A stretch of 64,000 bases of DNA from Entoloma clypeatum (Eukaryota; Basidiomycota; Agaricomycetes; Agaricales; Entolomataceae), in NCBI GenBank assembly GCA_963565915.1, contig OY751490.1:186001-250000 (forward strand). Reading direction: 5' to 3'. Under the pieces are notes generated by a model that was not told the DNA's origin, ran no database searches, and worked only from the letters and a program-made list of their open reading frames with translations. Each line of letters starts with the position of its first letter. Within the stretch, counting starts at the first letter, position 1. The position numbers were made by a program, and so were the translations under genes. Shown in pieces: positions 1 to 11,595 of the stretch.

Positions 1-1319
1 CAGGACGCAGGGGACGAACGCCCGAGTTTCGCTGGGACGTTGATTCGAGAACGGCAGCGCCATCGCCTCAACGATTCGGAAGCAGCGTGGCTAGCTGCCT
101 CAATGTAGTATGTATCCTTTCAATTAATCTAGACGAGGTCGAAATGACACCACTAAAAGTGCTGCAGGATCTGAAACGGTGAGCATTGAACCAGTTGACC
201 CAGCCATATACTCAAGATCCGCAGACCGCTACCGTAATGATGTGGTTCATGCTTGCCATGATCGCCCACCCGGAGAAGCAATGGAAATGCCAGGAAGTGC
301 TTGATAGGGTAGTCGGTCGATCCCGCATGCCCACGTTTGGAGATAGAGCTAGTCTTCCCTACCTCCGCGCTACTGTTCGAGAGGCCCTCCGGTGGAGACC
401 GGCTGCACCGCTCGGTGAGCCCTGTCTTCCCAGGAGCCTATTCATTGGATGCTTACAGTTGTTCACCGGACAGGGGTACCGCACCACACGACCGAGGTAA
501 CCTTTTCAGGTGCCCAAATTTTTATTCTGATGTCGCGGACACTCTAGGATGATTGGTATCAAGGATGCTTCATTCCGAAAGGAACAATGTGTATTGCCAA
601 TATCTGGTAAAACGCCCAAATCAACGTGTGCCAATGAAAGAAAACTAAACATCCCACGTAGGTCTTTGAATCGTGATCGTCTCGTCTACGTGAGTGTCGT
701 GTTATGCCATGGGCAACGCTCAACTTAAATTATCATACAGGGAGAGGATGCGGACCATTTTAATCCGGATTGATTCATAGACGAACACGGACAGCTTTCT
801 CCCGCATAGTTGATACAAAGGATGGTGTGTCTTAGGCTTTGTCGAACACGCAAGTCTACTCTAACTGACCGCATCCATTTCTTTCTTTTCTTAGAAGGTG
901 ACCGTTCATTCATGCCATGAGTTATTTTTGTACTTACTATCGCCACTTAGGACACGTATCATATGTAAGTCTCTGGAAACTCTCGATGAGGTTCTCTTAC
1001 AATCAACCCCTTATCCAGGGCTTTGGACCGAGGATCTGTGTGGGACGGCATATGGCAAATAATTCGATTTTCATCAATATCGCCACTATTCTTTGGGCGG
1101 CAAACATATCTGCAGTGAAGGATGAAGCAGGGAAGCCTATCATTCCAGATACACTGGAAACCATCAATGCTGGATTGGTTGTGTAAGTATTGACCATATT
1201 TACTGTCCGGGTCGGTAGTATTGACATCCTTTAGACACCCACTGCCGTTCGAATGCATGATCACCCCGCGTTTTACTGAAGCATCTATCGTTACCCAGAC
1301 GAAGGAGTTACTCGACTGA
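1..1319 (+). pseudogene. Cytochrome P450 pseudogene, 3' part (5' end outside window)
   Basis: C-terminal half of a fungal class II P450 (haem monooxygenase, normally ER-bound). The spliced exons give the I-helix AGSET (oxygen-activation motif, usually AGxDT/ET), the K-helix ExxR in VREALRWR, a haem-binding loop ending GFGPRICVG with the Cys ligand, and a conserved tail ending KELLD at 1317-1319. Exon order matches the intact P450 at 54539-57014, to which it is clearly paralogous. Two lesions break it. A TGA at 771-773 replaces the Arg of the PERF-type motif (FNPD-stop-F, where the intact copy has FNPDRF). A 1-base loss near 800-806, relative to the intact copy, shifts the frame just before the haem exon. 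It lies 0.9 kb upstream of, and in the same direction as, a sesquiterpene synthase. It is a pseudogene unless this reflects sequencing error. Confidence 0.88.
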
Positions 1320-2257
1320 GGAGCTTGGAAGCATATTTGGGCAGGGAGAGTGCCGTACTAAGGCAAACCTGCAGTTCGGAGAAAGTAAGATCGACGAACG
1401 CTGCCCCGATGCCAATCGATGAATCAGCTTAGTTCAGATGAGAACAAGTATGTGTCCCATGTACTTGTATTTAGATATGGGCTTCTATTCCATGCAGCCA
1501 TCGAACCTAGCCCATATACTAAGGGAAAGCTCGATTCATGGTAAATTGCATCATCCGATTTTCACTTCCAGAGGGTGACCGTTGTTCGCGCTCTGAGGCT
1601 AGGGTCACGAACTGACATCAAGACTACTAGTACTACTATACTTGCGGTTGTGTGAAAATATCCATCAGGAGAACCCTTCGAAACGAAATACTTCTCGAAT
1701 CACAGCCTATTCGAGTCTACCTGGGAAACCAATGGGAAACATAAGTTGACACATTACTGGGGGCATCCCAGCCATCAGCAACGCACTAAAAACCGCGGGG
1801 TAGACCGGGGCTGGGCCTCATAGGAACTGGCTCTCTAACTACTTGATAGGCCAGCGCCTCGTTCTATTTCATCGGTTTATTTCATATTTTGATAGCTTAT
1901 TTACGATTTAGTACAGTGCTACTAGAAGTGAAGCTATCGTGGATCTGGCGAGTCGACGGCCGAGTTACTCATTCCACAAGGGCAATCAGTCATGACAATT
2001 GACTTCTCTGAAACGCACTTCTTAACAATTTGAGGGCCGTTCTGGTCACCCGAGGCGGGGGCATGTCGCTCGGACTTGCGCTCCTGCATATCCATCAGTC
2101 GATCCTCGTAATACTCACTTATGCGATTCTCGATGGTGGGACTGCCCGGCATGATGGCTGAATACTATATACAGGTTTGTTTCAGACACCTTGTAGAGTC
2201 AGCCATCTCTGTAGACCATCCACACCCTTTATCTCACTAACCTTGAACCCATCCGCC
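1320..2257. other. Intergenic, no gene seen
   Basis: About 0.94 kb between the P450 pseudogene and the synthase. I see no convincing coding exon, RNA gene or repeat here. It must include the promoter of the downstream synthase. Confidence 0.5.
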
Positions 2258-3630
2258 ATGGACATAGAACCGAAAATCCAATCGGAACGGCCGATGTTAT
2301 ATATCCCCGACACAATGAAGACATGGCCTTGGCCGCGGAAGATTAATCCTCACTACGAAGAGATTAGCGCAGATTCCAAAGCCTGGATCTATAAATTCGG
2401 TGATTTTGCCACAAACGCCCGCTTCAGGAAGACGATTGAACATTGCGATGCCGGTGTGACATACGTAGCTTCGCCTTCGTGGCTCTCCACTAATGGGGCA
2501 GCAATAGGTCTCATGGCTGCTCTGGCCTATCCCCTAGCGTCGAAAGGTTCGTCGAATTTATTTTATGTGGTAAAAAGGAAGCTGAACAGAAGTCCTTGTC
2601 TAGAACACTTGCGAACTGGCTGCGATCTGATGAACTTTTTCTTCGTCATCGAGGAGTACACCGATGAAGTGTCCACCGCTGTCGTTCAGGAGAGGGTAGA
2701 TGTGATGATTGACGCACTTGAAAATCCACACAAGCCTCGGTCGGAGGGCGAACACCTCCTGGGCCAAATTGCCAAAGAGTACGCTTTTCAATGCGTCCTT
2801 CCGCCTTAAGCTAACTCCGGGTTTGTCCAAAGATTCTGGGAGCTGGGATCGAAGTACGCTACTCCCAACTCTGCAAGGCACTTCCTTGAAAGTTTCATCG
2901 CCTATCTGGAGTCGCTCGTTGTCCAAGCTCGGGATCGCCACGAGGATAGGGTTCGATCTGTCGACGAATACTTTCAGATCCGCCGACATAACGTCGGTGT
3001 TCTGCCATCGTTCGCTCCTGGTGAATTTCACATGAACCTTCCTGACGAGGCCTTCTATCATCCGGCGATATGCCGGATGCAGGAGTATATTATTGACATA
3101 AGTACTATCGACAATGTAAGTTGACAAGTCGCGCTTTTCAGACGGAGAAACTAAACCCATCTTTCAAGGACATTGCATCATACAACAAGGAGCAGGCTGT
3201 CGGCGACGATCGCATGAATATCCTGACAATCGCCATGCATCAGTTCAACATGGACATCAAAGAAGCGATGGAGTGGGCGCGCAAACACCACTATGAGCTC
3301 CAGGATAAGTTCAACGCACTCATTAAACAAGTACCGTCCTTCGGCCCTGAAATCGACAAGGGGCTCGGTGAATACGTGGACATTTTGGGGACCTGGGTAC
3401 GAGCCAATGTCTGTTGGAATTTCGAAGGCAGGCGCTACTTTGGGGATCTTGGTAGCGAGGTTAAGCAAACCAGATTGGTTCCCCTTCTCCCCAAGGTCGA
3501 GGCATATGCGCAGAGCGAATTCCGCCGAGGAAAGGATCGGGACGCCAACTTTGCGTTCGGCCTCACGGCGTTCGGGGTCGCCATGGCAGTTCTCACATGC
3601 TACATCTTAACCCGTAGATTCCAGTTGTAG
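2258..3630 (+). CDS. Sesquiterpene synthase 1 (class I, trichodiene-synthase-like fold), 386 aa
   Basis: Cyclises a prenyl diphosphate (FPP expected for the family) with Mg2+. I place exons at 2258-2453, 2502-2546, 2604-2778, 2833-3115 and 3169-3630. They sum to 1161 nt in frame, and all introns are GT-AG of 48-57 bp. Family landmarks are the N-terminal LYIPDTMKTWPWPR, EHLRTGCD before the first metal site, the NSE/DTE motif NDIASYNKE spanning the last intron, VGDD, and the distal Arg-Tyr pair in GRRYFG. The first metal motif is EEYTD, with Glu where Asp is usual. The C terminus carries a hydrophobic stretch of about 20 residues (AFGLTAFGVAMAVLTCYIL) followed by TRR, suggesting a tail anchor. 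The start at 2258 is preferred over an in-frame ATG at 2177, because homology to the second synthase begins near here. The exon 3 and exon 4 lengths (175 and 283 nt) are identical in the paralogue at 59349. Confidence 0.92.
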
Positions 3631-5139
3631 GAAAGTGTAGTTTGAAAATGATAAGAGACGAAAAATGTCGGGAGGACACACCTATTTGCGCTTAGAAATC
3701 GAGACTTCTTTGCTTTCCATAGTTGACCTTGATGTTGATGTTCCTCTTCTCCTTCGCCGTCGACCCCTTCCTCGCTAGACGTCCGCCACAGGCAGCAACC
3801 CGCTCAATCCGTGAGCCAAACCTTCCGAACCTGGTCCGGGGGCGGGGGAGGCAACGGCCCCAAATGTCGATTCACGAAACCCAATCTCACTTGCCATGTG
3901 TTATGTAATCACATGATTGTGTGACATTGCATGTTGCTCATGATTGATGCAGGATCAACAAGCCATCTCCAACTCATCCCAGCCCAGCCACCATATCCTT
4001 CCTATGAGGCCTATGAGGTCAAAGAAAGAGACCCCTCTGCTTCTATCCCATTCTGGAGCGACATGACAAACATCTGACTGGTGAGTGGGCCGCTGCAGAG
4101 CACGGCAATTTCCGAGTTCGGCTGTTGACTAGATCATGGTCCAGATGGGGAAATCAGATAAGATCTGTGATTTTTCCCCAGGTGAGAACCTGCTGCTCTG
4201 AAAAAATACATATAATATGATATAACATCACAAATGTGTTCATCCGTGTTGAGGGGATGGTTTAGGAGCCTGCGAAAAAACAGATATCTTGCCCAAAATA
4301 CCATTTGTGACCAGGAGTTTGAAAGTTACTAGTGTTTGAAATGCTTGTCTACCACTCTCTATGTTGTACATAGCAACTGCTTATAGTGAGAAGATATCAT
4401 GGTATTTATCATACCAAGCCCATTACAGAAGCCAGTAGAGATATTCTCAAAACTGGAAAGCTGGCGAGAGATTTCATGATTTTCTTCATCTAAACAAGAC
4501 CAAAGTGTGACCAAGCTGTGATGAAGGTTTCAAACACAATTTTCAACTCCCCCTCACTGGAAAGCCTCAGTTGGGATCTACTGTGCACTTATTGCTCATG
4601 TTAAGGTGCAGTACTGTACCATTTCAATCAATTTGTTGGTCACACATAATGGGGCTCTTGAAAACACTGGAATGTCATGTTTGTCATGCTTCCCTGAGCC
4701 CAGCAACAAATTCAGCACACAGGATTTCCAAAAATGGCACCAAAAAAATGATGAAAATCGGTCACTTGAGTCGACTTCACAGAAATTTTCAACCACAACG
4801 AAATCAAAATTTCACCACACTGTGTCACATGTCACAGGCCCAACAAATTGAGTGAAATGGTACATTATTCTTGCTGAGTCATTCTTCATTCAGTGGGAAA
4901 AAGCTCTGAGGGTAATCGATGCAGTCTATGTAGAGCTATTCAAGCATCTCTGAAAAAGTTTCAAACTCCTGGTCACAAATAGTATGTGGATGGATGGGGT
5001 CAATTGGGTCAAACACAGGTGCTGATGTGGGATTTTTCTGATTGGGATTTCAGGGTTGTTTTCAGAGAATTTTTGGTTGGTTTACTTTTAAGTAGTTGTA
5101 GATGATGGTTTTAAACAATTTGATTCACTATACTAATAT
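3631..5139. other. Non-coding, AT-richer transition into the transposon island
   Basis: No supported gene. ORFs of up to about 94 codons (for example 4571-4855) show no recognisable family or splice-linked partners. This is probably intergenic sequence or decayed repeat. Confidence 0.45.
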
Positions 5140-5790
5140 ATAAACTAATTTGTGCACGAGGGGTGGTCGTTATGTGAGGGGCAGCTGTTTGGCCCGAGGG
5201 ATGGTCGTTTGCGAGAGACAGCCATAGGGGGAGGGGGGCAGTCGTTGGGGGCGAGGGGCAGCCATTTGGCCTGAGGGACAGTTGTTGAACATGAGGGGCA
5301 GTTGTTGGACATGAGGGGAGGCCATTGGGAATGAGGGGGGCCGTTGGGGGGCGAGGAGTGACCATTGGAGGTGTGGGGTGGTCGTTGGACGTGAGGGATG
5401 GCTGTTGGGCAGGAGGGATGGTCATTGAACATGAGGGGAGGCCAGTGATCATTGGGGGCAAGGGATGGTTGTTGGGCATGATGGGCAGTCATTGGATGTG
5501 AGGGGCAGATGTTGGACATGAGGGGCGGACGTTGGGCAGGAGGGGCAGTTGTTGGGCCTGAGGGACGGACACGAAGGGCAGTCATTGGACATGAGGGGAG
5601 GCCATTGGGAACAAGGGGTGGCCATTTGGCCCGAGGGACAGTCGTTGAACATGAGGGGGGTCGTTGGACATGAGGGGAGGCCGTTGGGGGCGAGGGGCAG
5701 TTGTTGGGATGAGGGGTGGTTGTTGGATGGGAAGGGCAGCCGTTGGGCGCGAAGGAAGGTGGTTGGGCAGGCCGTTGAACGAGGAAAGGA
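5140..5790. repeat. G-rich minisatellite
   Basis: Degenerate tandem units of roughly 18-24 bp built on GTTGGacATGAGGGGCAG and variants, with about 30 copies. ORFs read through it on both strands (repetitive SQWPPLMSNDCPS-like peptides) only because the repeat lacks stops. The complement of the unit (CCCCTC..GCCCAACGGC) is the core of the second minisatellite at 9930-10860, so the two arrays are related but inverted. Confidence 0.85.
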
Positions 5791-7099
5791 GTCGTGGCAG
5801 TGGGTTACTTACATATCTAGACCATCAATGTGTCAAACAAATAACAACAAATAATTTCATCAATTGATCAAAAATCTGCATGATGGGAGGGGGGGTACGA
5901 AAGAAGTTGGCTGAGGTCGCCTGGAAAAACCGAGTTCTCATAAACTCGAACTCGGAAAGGAAAATTCGAACATCCACAAAGATTCGGTGCTGAAAACTTG
6001 AATCGAAAACACAAATGACCCAAGGGGGTGGTTCAGAATTTTTTTTTTTTAGCAGGTCAGATGACCCCCCCCTTCCTTTCTAATTTGGTATGTTGTGCAC
6101 ACGCACATACTGTACTATGAGCCCTATACATAGTTTTTATGTATCAAATTACTGTAACTACAGGTGAGTCGTGATACATCAGGGGCTGTAGTTACAGGTC
6201 TGATATATCAAGATGTTCAATATATCAGAGTTCTGATGGGCTTCCCCAGGCTTGGACCTGCCAGCATCATTGGATCATGCCGCTTGTTTCCTGTTGCTGG
6301 CCTCCTGCCAGCATGATCACTTCCCTGCCATGCTTCCTCCGCCTTTCCGCCAGCACCCCTGCCCTGCCCACACAGGACCTGAGATTTAGATCTCAGTCAC
6401 ATCAAGGTACCTGACCCCAATGCAGTTATCGCCAACCAATTGTACTTGCCTTCTTAGAATTGATGGTTGATGTTGATGGGTCTCGTTGAATCCCTCGTGC
6501 TGGAAATGCTACGCGCCAAATCCGACACCAGAAAATATATGGTATGTTCCTCCATGAAAAATTGGAAATTATAAATTGAAACATACCTCATCCGGTACGG
6601 TATAGTGTCTGCATTGAAAACCTGCACTCAACATATTTGCCTCACATCAGCACAATCACAAGTGAGGAATCATTGGAGACAGATTTTATTATTATTTTCA
6701 ACAACTTCAACAACTTGTAGGCTATTGACAACATTGGTATATACTTGCAGTAGAAACACAACTAATCGTGCTACAGGGTCTTATAAAAACTTCAAGAGCT
6801 AACAAACAAGAAACAAGGTTTAAGTGAGGCAAGATACACTAACTAAGCAAAAAGATTATCCCACAATAATTTTGACGGTGTTCGGCCTTGTTTGTGCAAT
6901 ATTGTCTTGGTCTTGTCAAACTGAAGACCAAGGAAGTAAGAACAGATAGTACTCTATGGTTTAAAATCAATTCAACACCAAATGAGTCAGTCATTGTGTA
7001 AGGAAGAGAAGTTCTTTCGAGAGGTTGCCTAAAATGGCATGTATGAAAAGGGTCACCGTGACTTCAGTTCATGATTCCGAGAAAAATATTGAGGTTTAT
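5791..7099. other. Non-coding; contains an 11 bp inverted repeat
   Basis: No gene recognised. TGTAACTACAG (6153-6163) and its complement CTGTAGTTACA (6186-6196) form an 11 bp inverted repeat with a 22-base spacer, next to several short ATATATCAG-like repeats. It may be a decayed transposon terminus, but I found no partner end. Confidence 0.4.
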
Positions 7100-7109
7100 T
7101 TACAAATAA

Positions 7110-8003
7110 CTAGTAACAAGTATTACCCCCCTTAGCCTTGTAAACATCATGTACTTGCTGTGGTAAAGATTCATACAAGTGTTCAATAAATTCAACATCA
7201 ATTGAATACCACTCCTCCTGCAGTGCAATCCACAAATCTCCTTCAGACCTTGGAAGTGGGTTGTGTGCTTGTATGCGATGTTGGAGGTGATCCCATAGGT
7301 TCTCGATGATGTTGATATCTGGGCTGTTTGGTGGCCATGGAAGGAGATCAACATGATTTGTTTTGAACCAGGCTTGGACCATTTTTGATGTGTGTTTTGG
7401 ATCGTTGTCTTGCTGGAAATAGAACTGCCGTTGGTCCATATGAAGATCATGGTAGGTATCTAGCACGTCGTCCTTGAGTATCTCGCGATACAACTCCTTA
7501 TTGAGGTTTCCTTCGATCCGTACAATCTGCCCAACACCCCTCGCAGTGATCATTTCCCACACCGTTACTTTGCCACCACCATGCTTCACCTTCTTCTTCA
7601 TATAACGGGAATCTAACCATTCACCAGGCCTCCTCCAACACCACACCATCCCATCTGAACCAAAAATATGAAATATGGACTCATCAGAGAAGTTGACGGC
7701 CCTCCAATTCTCCACTGTCCAATGCAGATGCTCCTTCACCCAGTGGCTTCGCACTCCAAGGTTCTTCATGCTGATAAACGGGACCGACTGGTGAATATGA
7801 GATTCAAGACCTTCTCTAAGTGCACGCTTGATGGTATCCACAGAAACCCTGATCCTCTGAAATAAGGACACCAATGTATTAGCAAGGGCGCAACACACAA
7901 GTTGAAGCCAAGTCCTTGCCCCTACGTTGTACATGCTCCGACCCTCTGACCTTCCGATGTGTCCGACGTAGCTCTGATGTTTTTGTTGATCAGTTCTTAA
8001 CAA
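7110..8003 (-). CDS. Tc1/mariner-type transposase (DD34E), 297 aa, probably N-terminally incomplete
   Basis: Cut-and-paste DNA transposase. The catalytic triad is visible: Asp in NFSDESIFHIFGSDG, Asp in FQQDNDPKHTS, and Glu in PDINIIENLW exactly 34 residues after the second Asp, which is the DD34E signature of Tc1-like elements. Upstream, VSVDTIKRALREGLESH and HLHWTVENW match the end of the DNA-binding region and the start of the catalytic domain. Tc1 transposases are usually about 340 aa with two N-terminal helix-turn-helix units. The first 55 or so residues here do not resemble those, so the N terminus is missing, spliced or decayed. The catalytic part has no stop codon. I could not find terminal inverted repeats with TA duplications around it, so the element boundaries are unknown. 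Confidence 0.85.
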   Translation of the reverse strand: MLRTDQQKHQSYVGHIGRSEGRSMYNVGARTWLQLVCCALANTLVSLFQRIRVSVDTIKRALREGLESHIHQSVPFISMKNLGVRSHWVKEHLHWTVENWRAVNFSDESIFHIFGSDGMVWCWRRPGEWLDSRYMKKKVKHGGGKVTVWEMITARGVGQIVRIEGNLNKELYREILKDDVLDTYHDLHMDQRQFYFQQDNDPKHTSKMVQAWFKTNHVDLLPWPPNSPDINIIENLWDHLQHRIQAHNPLPRSEGDLWIALQEEWYSIDVEFIEHLYESLPQQVHDVYKAKGGNTCY

Positions 8004-8032
8004 GGTCAGAGGAAGGGATTAAGGATTAGAAC

Positions 8033-8592
8033 TGTAATACTTATGAGATAGCTTCTAGCTCTCTGTCACTCTCTGGGTTGGGACCACCACAAACCACAGA
8101 AAAGTGCCAGCCAGTGGCATGGTGGAGCTCCTTGAACAGAGCAAGAAAGAAAGGCCTGAGTGCTCTGATGGCACTGCCACATCCTCAGGGTTAGCATCAG
8201 GTGATGATGGAAAGGAAAGGAGACTCACTCAGCGTAATCAGCTGGACAGTGTTTTCCTTTGTCATCCATCTCATCAACTTTCGACTTCTCAAGCTCCTCC
8301 TCGATCTTGGCCCAAAAATCCTCTGTCTCAGCGAGCCATGTGGCACACATCAACTGTTTGGTAACCTCAAGAACACCAGTGCACCCAACATTCTTACAAC
8401 AGCATTCTTGTAACGTGTCGTTACAGGGAGCTCCGAATACCTCTTGTAGCACGGAGTAAACTAGACCAGTGAATGGATTGCTAGGGTAGTCATGCAGGTG
8501 TGAAGATAAGGGCTGGGGCTTATGTGAGGTAAACAACTACCTAAATAGGGTTTGCCGTGAAGCCCTAGCTAAACAACACCAGATCTGTTACA
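8033..8592 (-). repeat. Candidate LTR next to a polypurine tract
   Basis: The segment begins TGTAATAC and ends CTGTTACA (TG...CA). On the minus strand its start is preceded by a polypurine tract (complement of TACCCCCCTTCAAG, 8593-8606), the layout expected for a 3' LTR of a minus-strand element. No second copy or target duplication was found in the window. The enclosed small ORFs (8225-8536, Cys-rich, minus strand) are unrecognised. Confidence 0.3.
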
Positions 8593-8899
8593 TACCCCCC
8601 TTCAAGATTGCCGTTGCAATCTTAACTAGGGCCTCTCTAACCTAGTACAATATTTTCTTCTGTTTTTCGCTATTTCAGTTTCCCTGAAGGCAGTCATTTG
8701 ACTGCCACGACATTGTTACAAGTAAAAACAATTTTTATTGGCCGACAGTTTATGACTGTCGGTGATGAGTAATAAAGCAAGTTGGTTGACACACATGTGT
8801 CAACTGGAAAGCAGGATAGGGCAAAGTAGCATAAAGCTACTTGCCGTGTCGCAATTGCCCATGCATATATAAAAAGAAACAAATTGTAGACCCGAAGGC

Positions 8900-9595
8900 C
8901 TATGGTTGAGGGATCTTGTTCCCCGGAGCGCTCCCGCTGTCATCAGGACCTGATGCAGAAGGACCCGCCACGATACCCAAGGAGTCGTTAGACTCCTGCG
9001 CTGGGTGAGGGTTGTTAGACCCTCCATCGACTGGCATGGCATCCGCAGCCAGGTTTGCGGAGGGACCATCTGTGATCCCTCGCTTCGTCTGTCAACATAG
9101 TGATATCGGGATTCTTCGCCATACAACAGCCATATATCACTGTTCAAACTCTGGACAGGAGGAACTCGATTTTCCTCCTCATGAATAAGGGTCCAAACAC
9201 GACCCACATCATTCATGGTTGGGCTATGCCAACCTCCCCACTGAGGGATTGCTGGTGGAATCCCTTCCCACTCAATACGACACAGACAATCTGCATCAAT
9301 TACCCGGAGTTTTCCGAATACATCGTCCTTGCCACAAAATGATGATGGCAAGGACATTGTCGTCTGTCATGTTTCTGCTGTTGCGGTCGTGTACATCCAT
9401 CTGCTGGACAAGAAACAGGAGCCCTTCCGTGATTGACATGAAGGGCTCGGTGGGATGAAATTCGTTCCACCATACAATAGCCTCATTGTACAGACGAGGC
9501 CGGGCCACTATCATGACAAAGTGTCTCATGAACACTTGCCGGGCCTGAGCAGTGGTTGGGGACAAGATTCTCCCCAAGGCATATCCGAAGACGCT
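8900..9595 (-). pseudogene. Unrecognised disrupted gene, C-terminal fragment
   Basis: Last part of a minus-strand ORF whose other fragments are at 11983-12649 and 31778-32446. It reads SVFGYALGRILSP... to ...NMTDDNVLAIII, then needs a frame change near 9345 to continue through VFGKLRVIDADCLCRIEWEGIPPAIPQWGGW. A further frame gives a Ser/Pro-rich tail ending at about 8900. No family recognised. Confidence 0.55.
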
Positions 9596-9929
9596 TAGTG
9601 TTGCTGTGGTTTGGCTCTGAGTCGGGTCAGAGCCGGAGCTGAGTTGCATTTTCGGCTTGGCTAGCTGAGTCAACACAACCAGCTTACTTCAGCTAGCCAG
9701 CTGCCAAGCCGGATATGATGGGTTTGATCATGTGGTGACATGTTTGTTGATCATCTTGTCTCTCATCCCAACACCATGTCAAGATTTGACGAGGGAGACG
9801 ACAAGGTGGGGGAAACCATGTTGGAGAGGGCATTCAGTGGAGGCAAGGCCAGCAGTGGGTGTCGTTAGACAATGCCCAGGGTGCATATGACACCATGTAT
9901 AGCCCGAGACATCCACAACAGCGATCTCT

Positions 9930-10860
9930 CGCCCCAAACACCTCCCTCTCGTCCCTACAGCCTCCTCGCATGTCCAACGGCTGCCTCTCGCGTCCAACGG
10001 GCGTGTCTCGTCTCTAATGGCTCCCTCTCACGCCCAACGACCTCCTCCCACCCTCAACGGCCTCCTCTCACGCCCAACGACTCCCTCTCGTCCCCACGGC
10101 TGCCTCTCGTCCCCTACAGCCTCCTCTTGCCCCCTACAGCCTCCTCGCATGTCCAACGGCCTCCTCTCATGCCCAACGACTCCCTCTTGTCCCCACGGCT
10201 ACCTCTTGTCCCCATGGCTACCTCTTGTCCCCATGGCTACCTCTTATTTCCACAGCTACCTCTCGTCCCCACAGCTACCTCTCGTCCCCATGGCTACCTC
10301 TCATCCCCTACAGCCTCCTCTTGCCCCCTATGGCCTCCTCACATGCCCAACGGCCTCCTCTTGCCCCCCAATGGCTCCCTCTCGTCCCCACGGCCTCTTC
10401 ACATCCCCAACGGCTGCCTCTCACGTCCAACGGCCGTCTCTCGTCTCTAACGGCTCCCTCTCGCCCCCAACGGCTGTCTCTCATCCCTACAACCTCCTCA
10501 CATGTCCAACGGCTGCCTCTCGCATCCAACAGGCGTGTCTCGTCTCTCATGGCTCCCTCTCACCCCCAACGGCCTCCTTTCACGCCCAACGACTCCCTCT
10601 TGTCCCCACGGCTACCTCTCGTCCCCTACAGCCTCCTCTTGCCCCCTATGGCCTCCTCGCGTGCCCAAGGCCTCCTCTCGCCCCCAACGGCTCCCCCTCA
10701 CCTCCAACGGTCATCTCTCACCTCCAACGGCTCCCTCTCGCCCCCAACAGCCTCCTCTCGTGCCCAATGGCCCCTCTCACCCCCAATGGTCGTCTCTCTC
10801 GCCCAATGGCCACCTCTCATCCCCTACGGCTTCCACTCGCATCCGAACTGCAGATTCACA
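9930..10860. repeat. C-rich minisatellite inside the hAT-like element
   Basis: Tandem units of about 19-24 bp such as CTCTCGCCCCCAACGGCT and CTCGTCCCCACGGCTACC, in some 40 degenerate copies. Three frames stay open for 130-311 codons only because of the repeat. It is related, in inverse orientation, to the array at 5140-5790. Confidence 0.88.
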
Positions 10861-10979
10861 TGCAACAGCGAAGGAGCGACAAACACCAGGGAGGGCAGAC
10901 CTATGACCCAGCACCTGCCTGCAGCACATCGGGGAAAGAGGCGCACGGCTGAGGGACCCAAGACGGGTGAGGCACACCA

Positions 10980-11595
10980 GTCCACGACAGGCAGCCGAGG
11001 GATGTCCAGGTGACGGACATGCGGGCGAGGAACGGTCGGGTGATGGACATGTGGGCGAGGAACGGTCGGACGAGGAACGTGCCATACACGAGATGCAGGA
11101 GGGGATGATGGCGCTAATGCCAACCCAGCACCCGCCCCCGTCATAGCGAGCAAAGTGCTCACATGGAGGATTGGGGGTGCTAACGGCGATGCCAATGGGA
11201 CAACAAAGAGGAGGGGGGAGGACAGAAAGAGGGAGGACAGACAACAACAAGAACGGGGAGAACGACACACGAGGGACGAGGAAAGACACCACCCAGCACC
11301 TGCCCCCGTTGCCAGAGAACGATGGCAACAGAATGGTGATGACGCACCAGTCCATGACATGCAAGTGAGGGACATCTGGACAAGGGACATGCAGGAAACG
11401 AGAGGCGGGGAACGACACAGCACCCACCCCTGGCCCTGCGAGCCACTGCTTGCGGGGTGGATCATGGGTGCTAGCAGCCGATGACAAACAGGAGGAGACA
11501 ACAACAGTGGAGGAGGAGGAGGGGACAATGGCACCAATTGCCCCCACCATAGCACCCCCTCTCGCTCACAAACGCGAGGTGGGGGGAGTACAATC
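10980..11595. repeat. GC-rich short repeats, right interior of the hAT-like element
   Basis: Irregular repeats of GACATG(c/t)GGGCGAGGAACGGTCGG (11012-11068 and nearby) and recurrent CCAGCACCTGCCCCCG-like blocks. Long low-complexity frames on both strands (for example 10777-11550 minus) are judged not to be genes. Confidence 0.6.

Noticed and set aside
6100..8100. Terminal inverted repeats for the Tc1-like transposase
   Set aside because: The short inverted repeat at 6153-6196 is local and has no partner beyond the transposase. No TA-flanked ends found.
5140..10860. CRISPR-like repeat arrays
   Set aside because: Units are degenerate tandem repeats without conserved repeats separated by unique spacers, and the organism is a fungus.
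10017..10952. 311-codon open frame with regular PPTASSCPL-like repeats
   Set aside because: Lies in a C-rich minisatellite. All three frames are open and the peptide simply mirrors the DNA unit.
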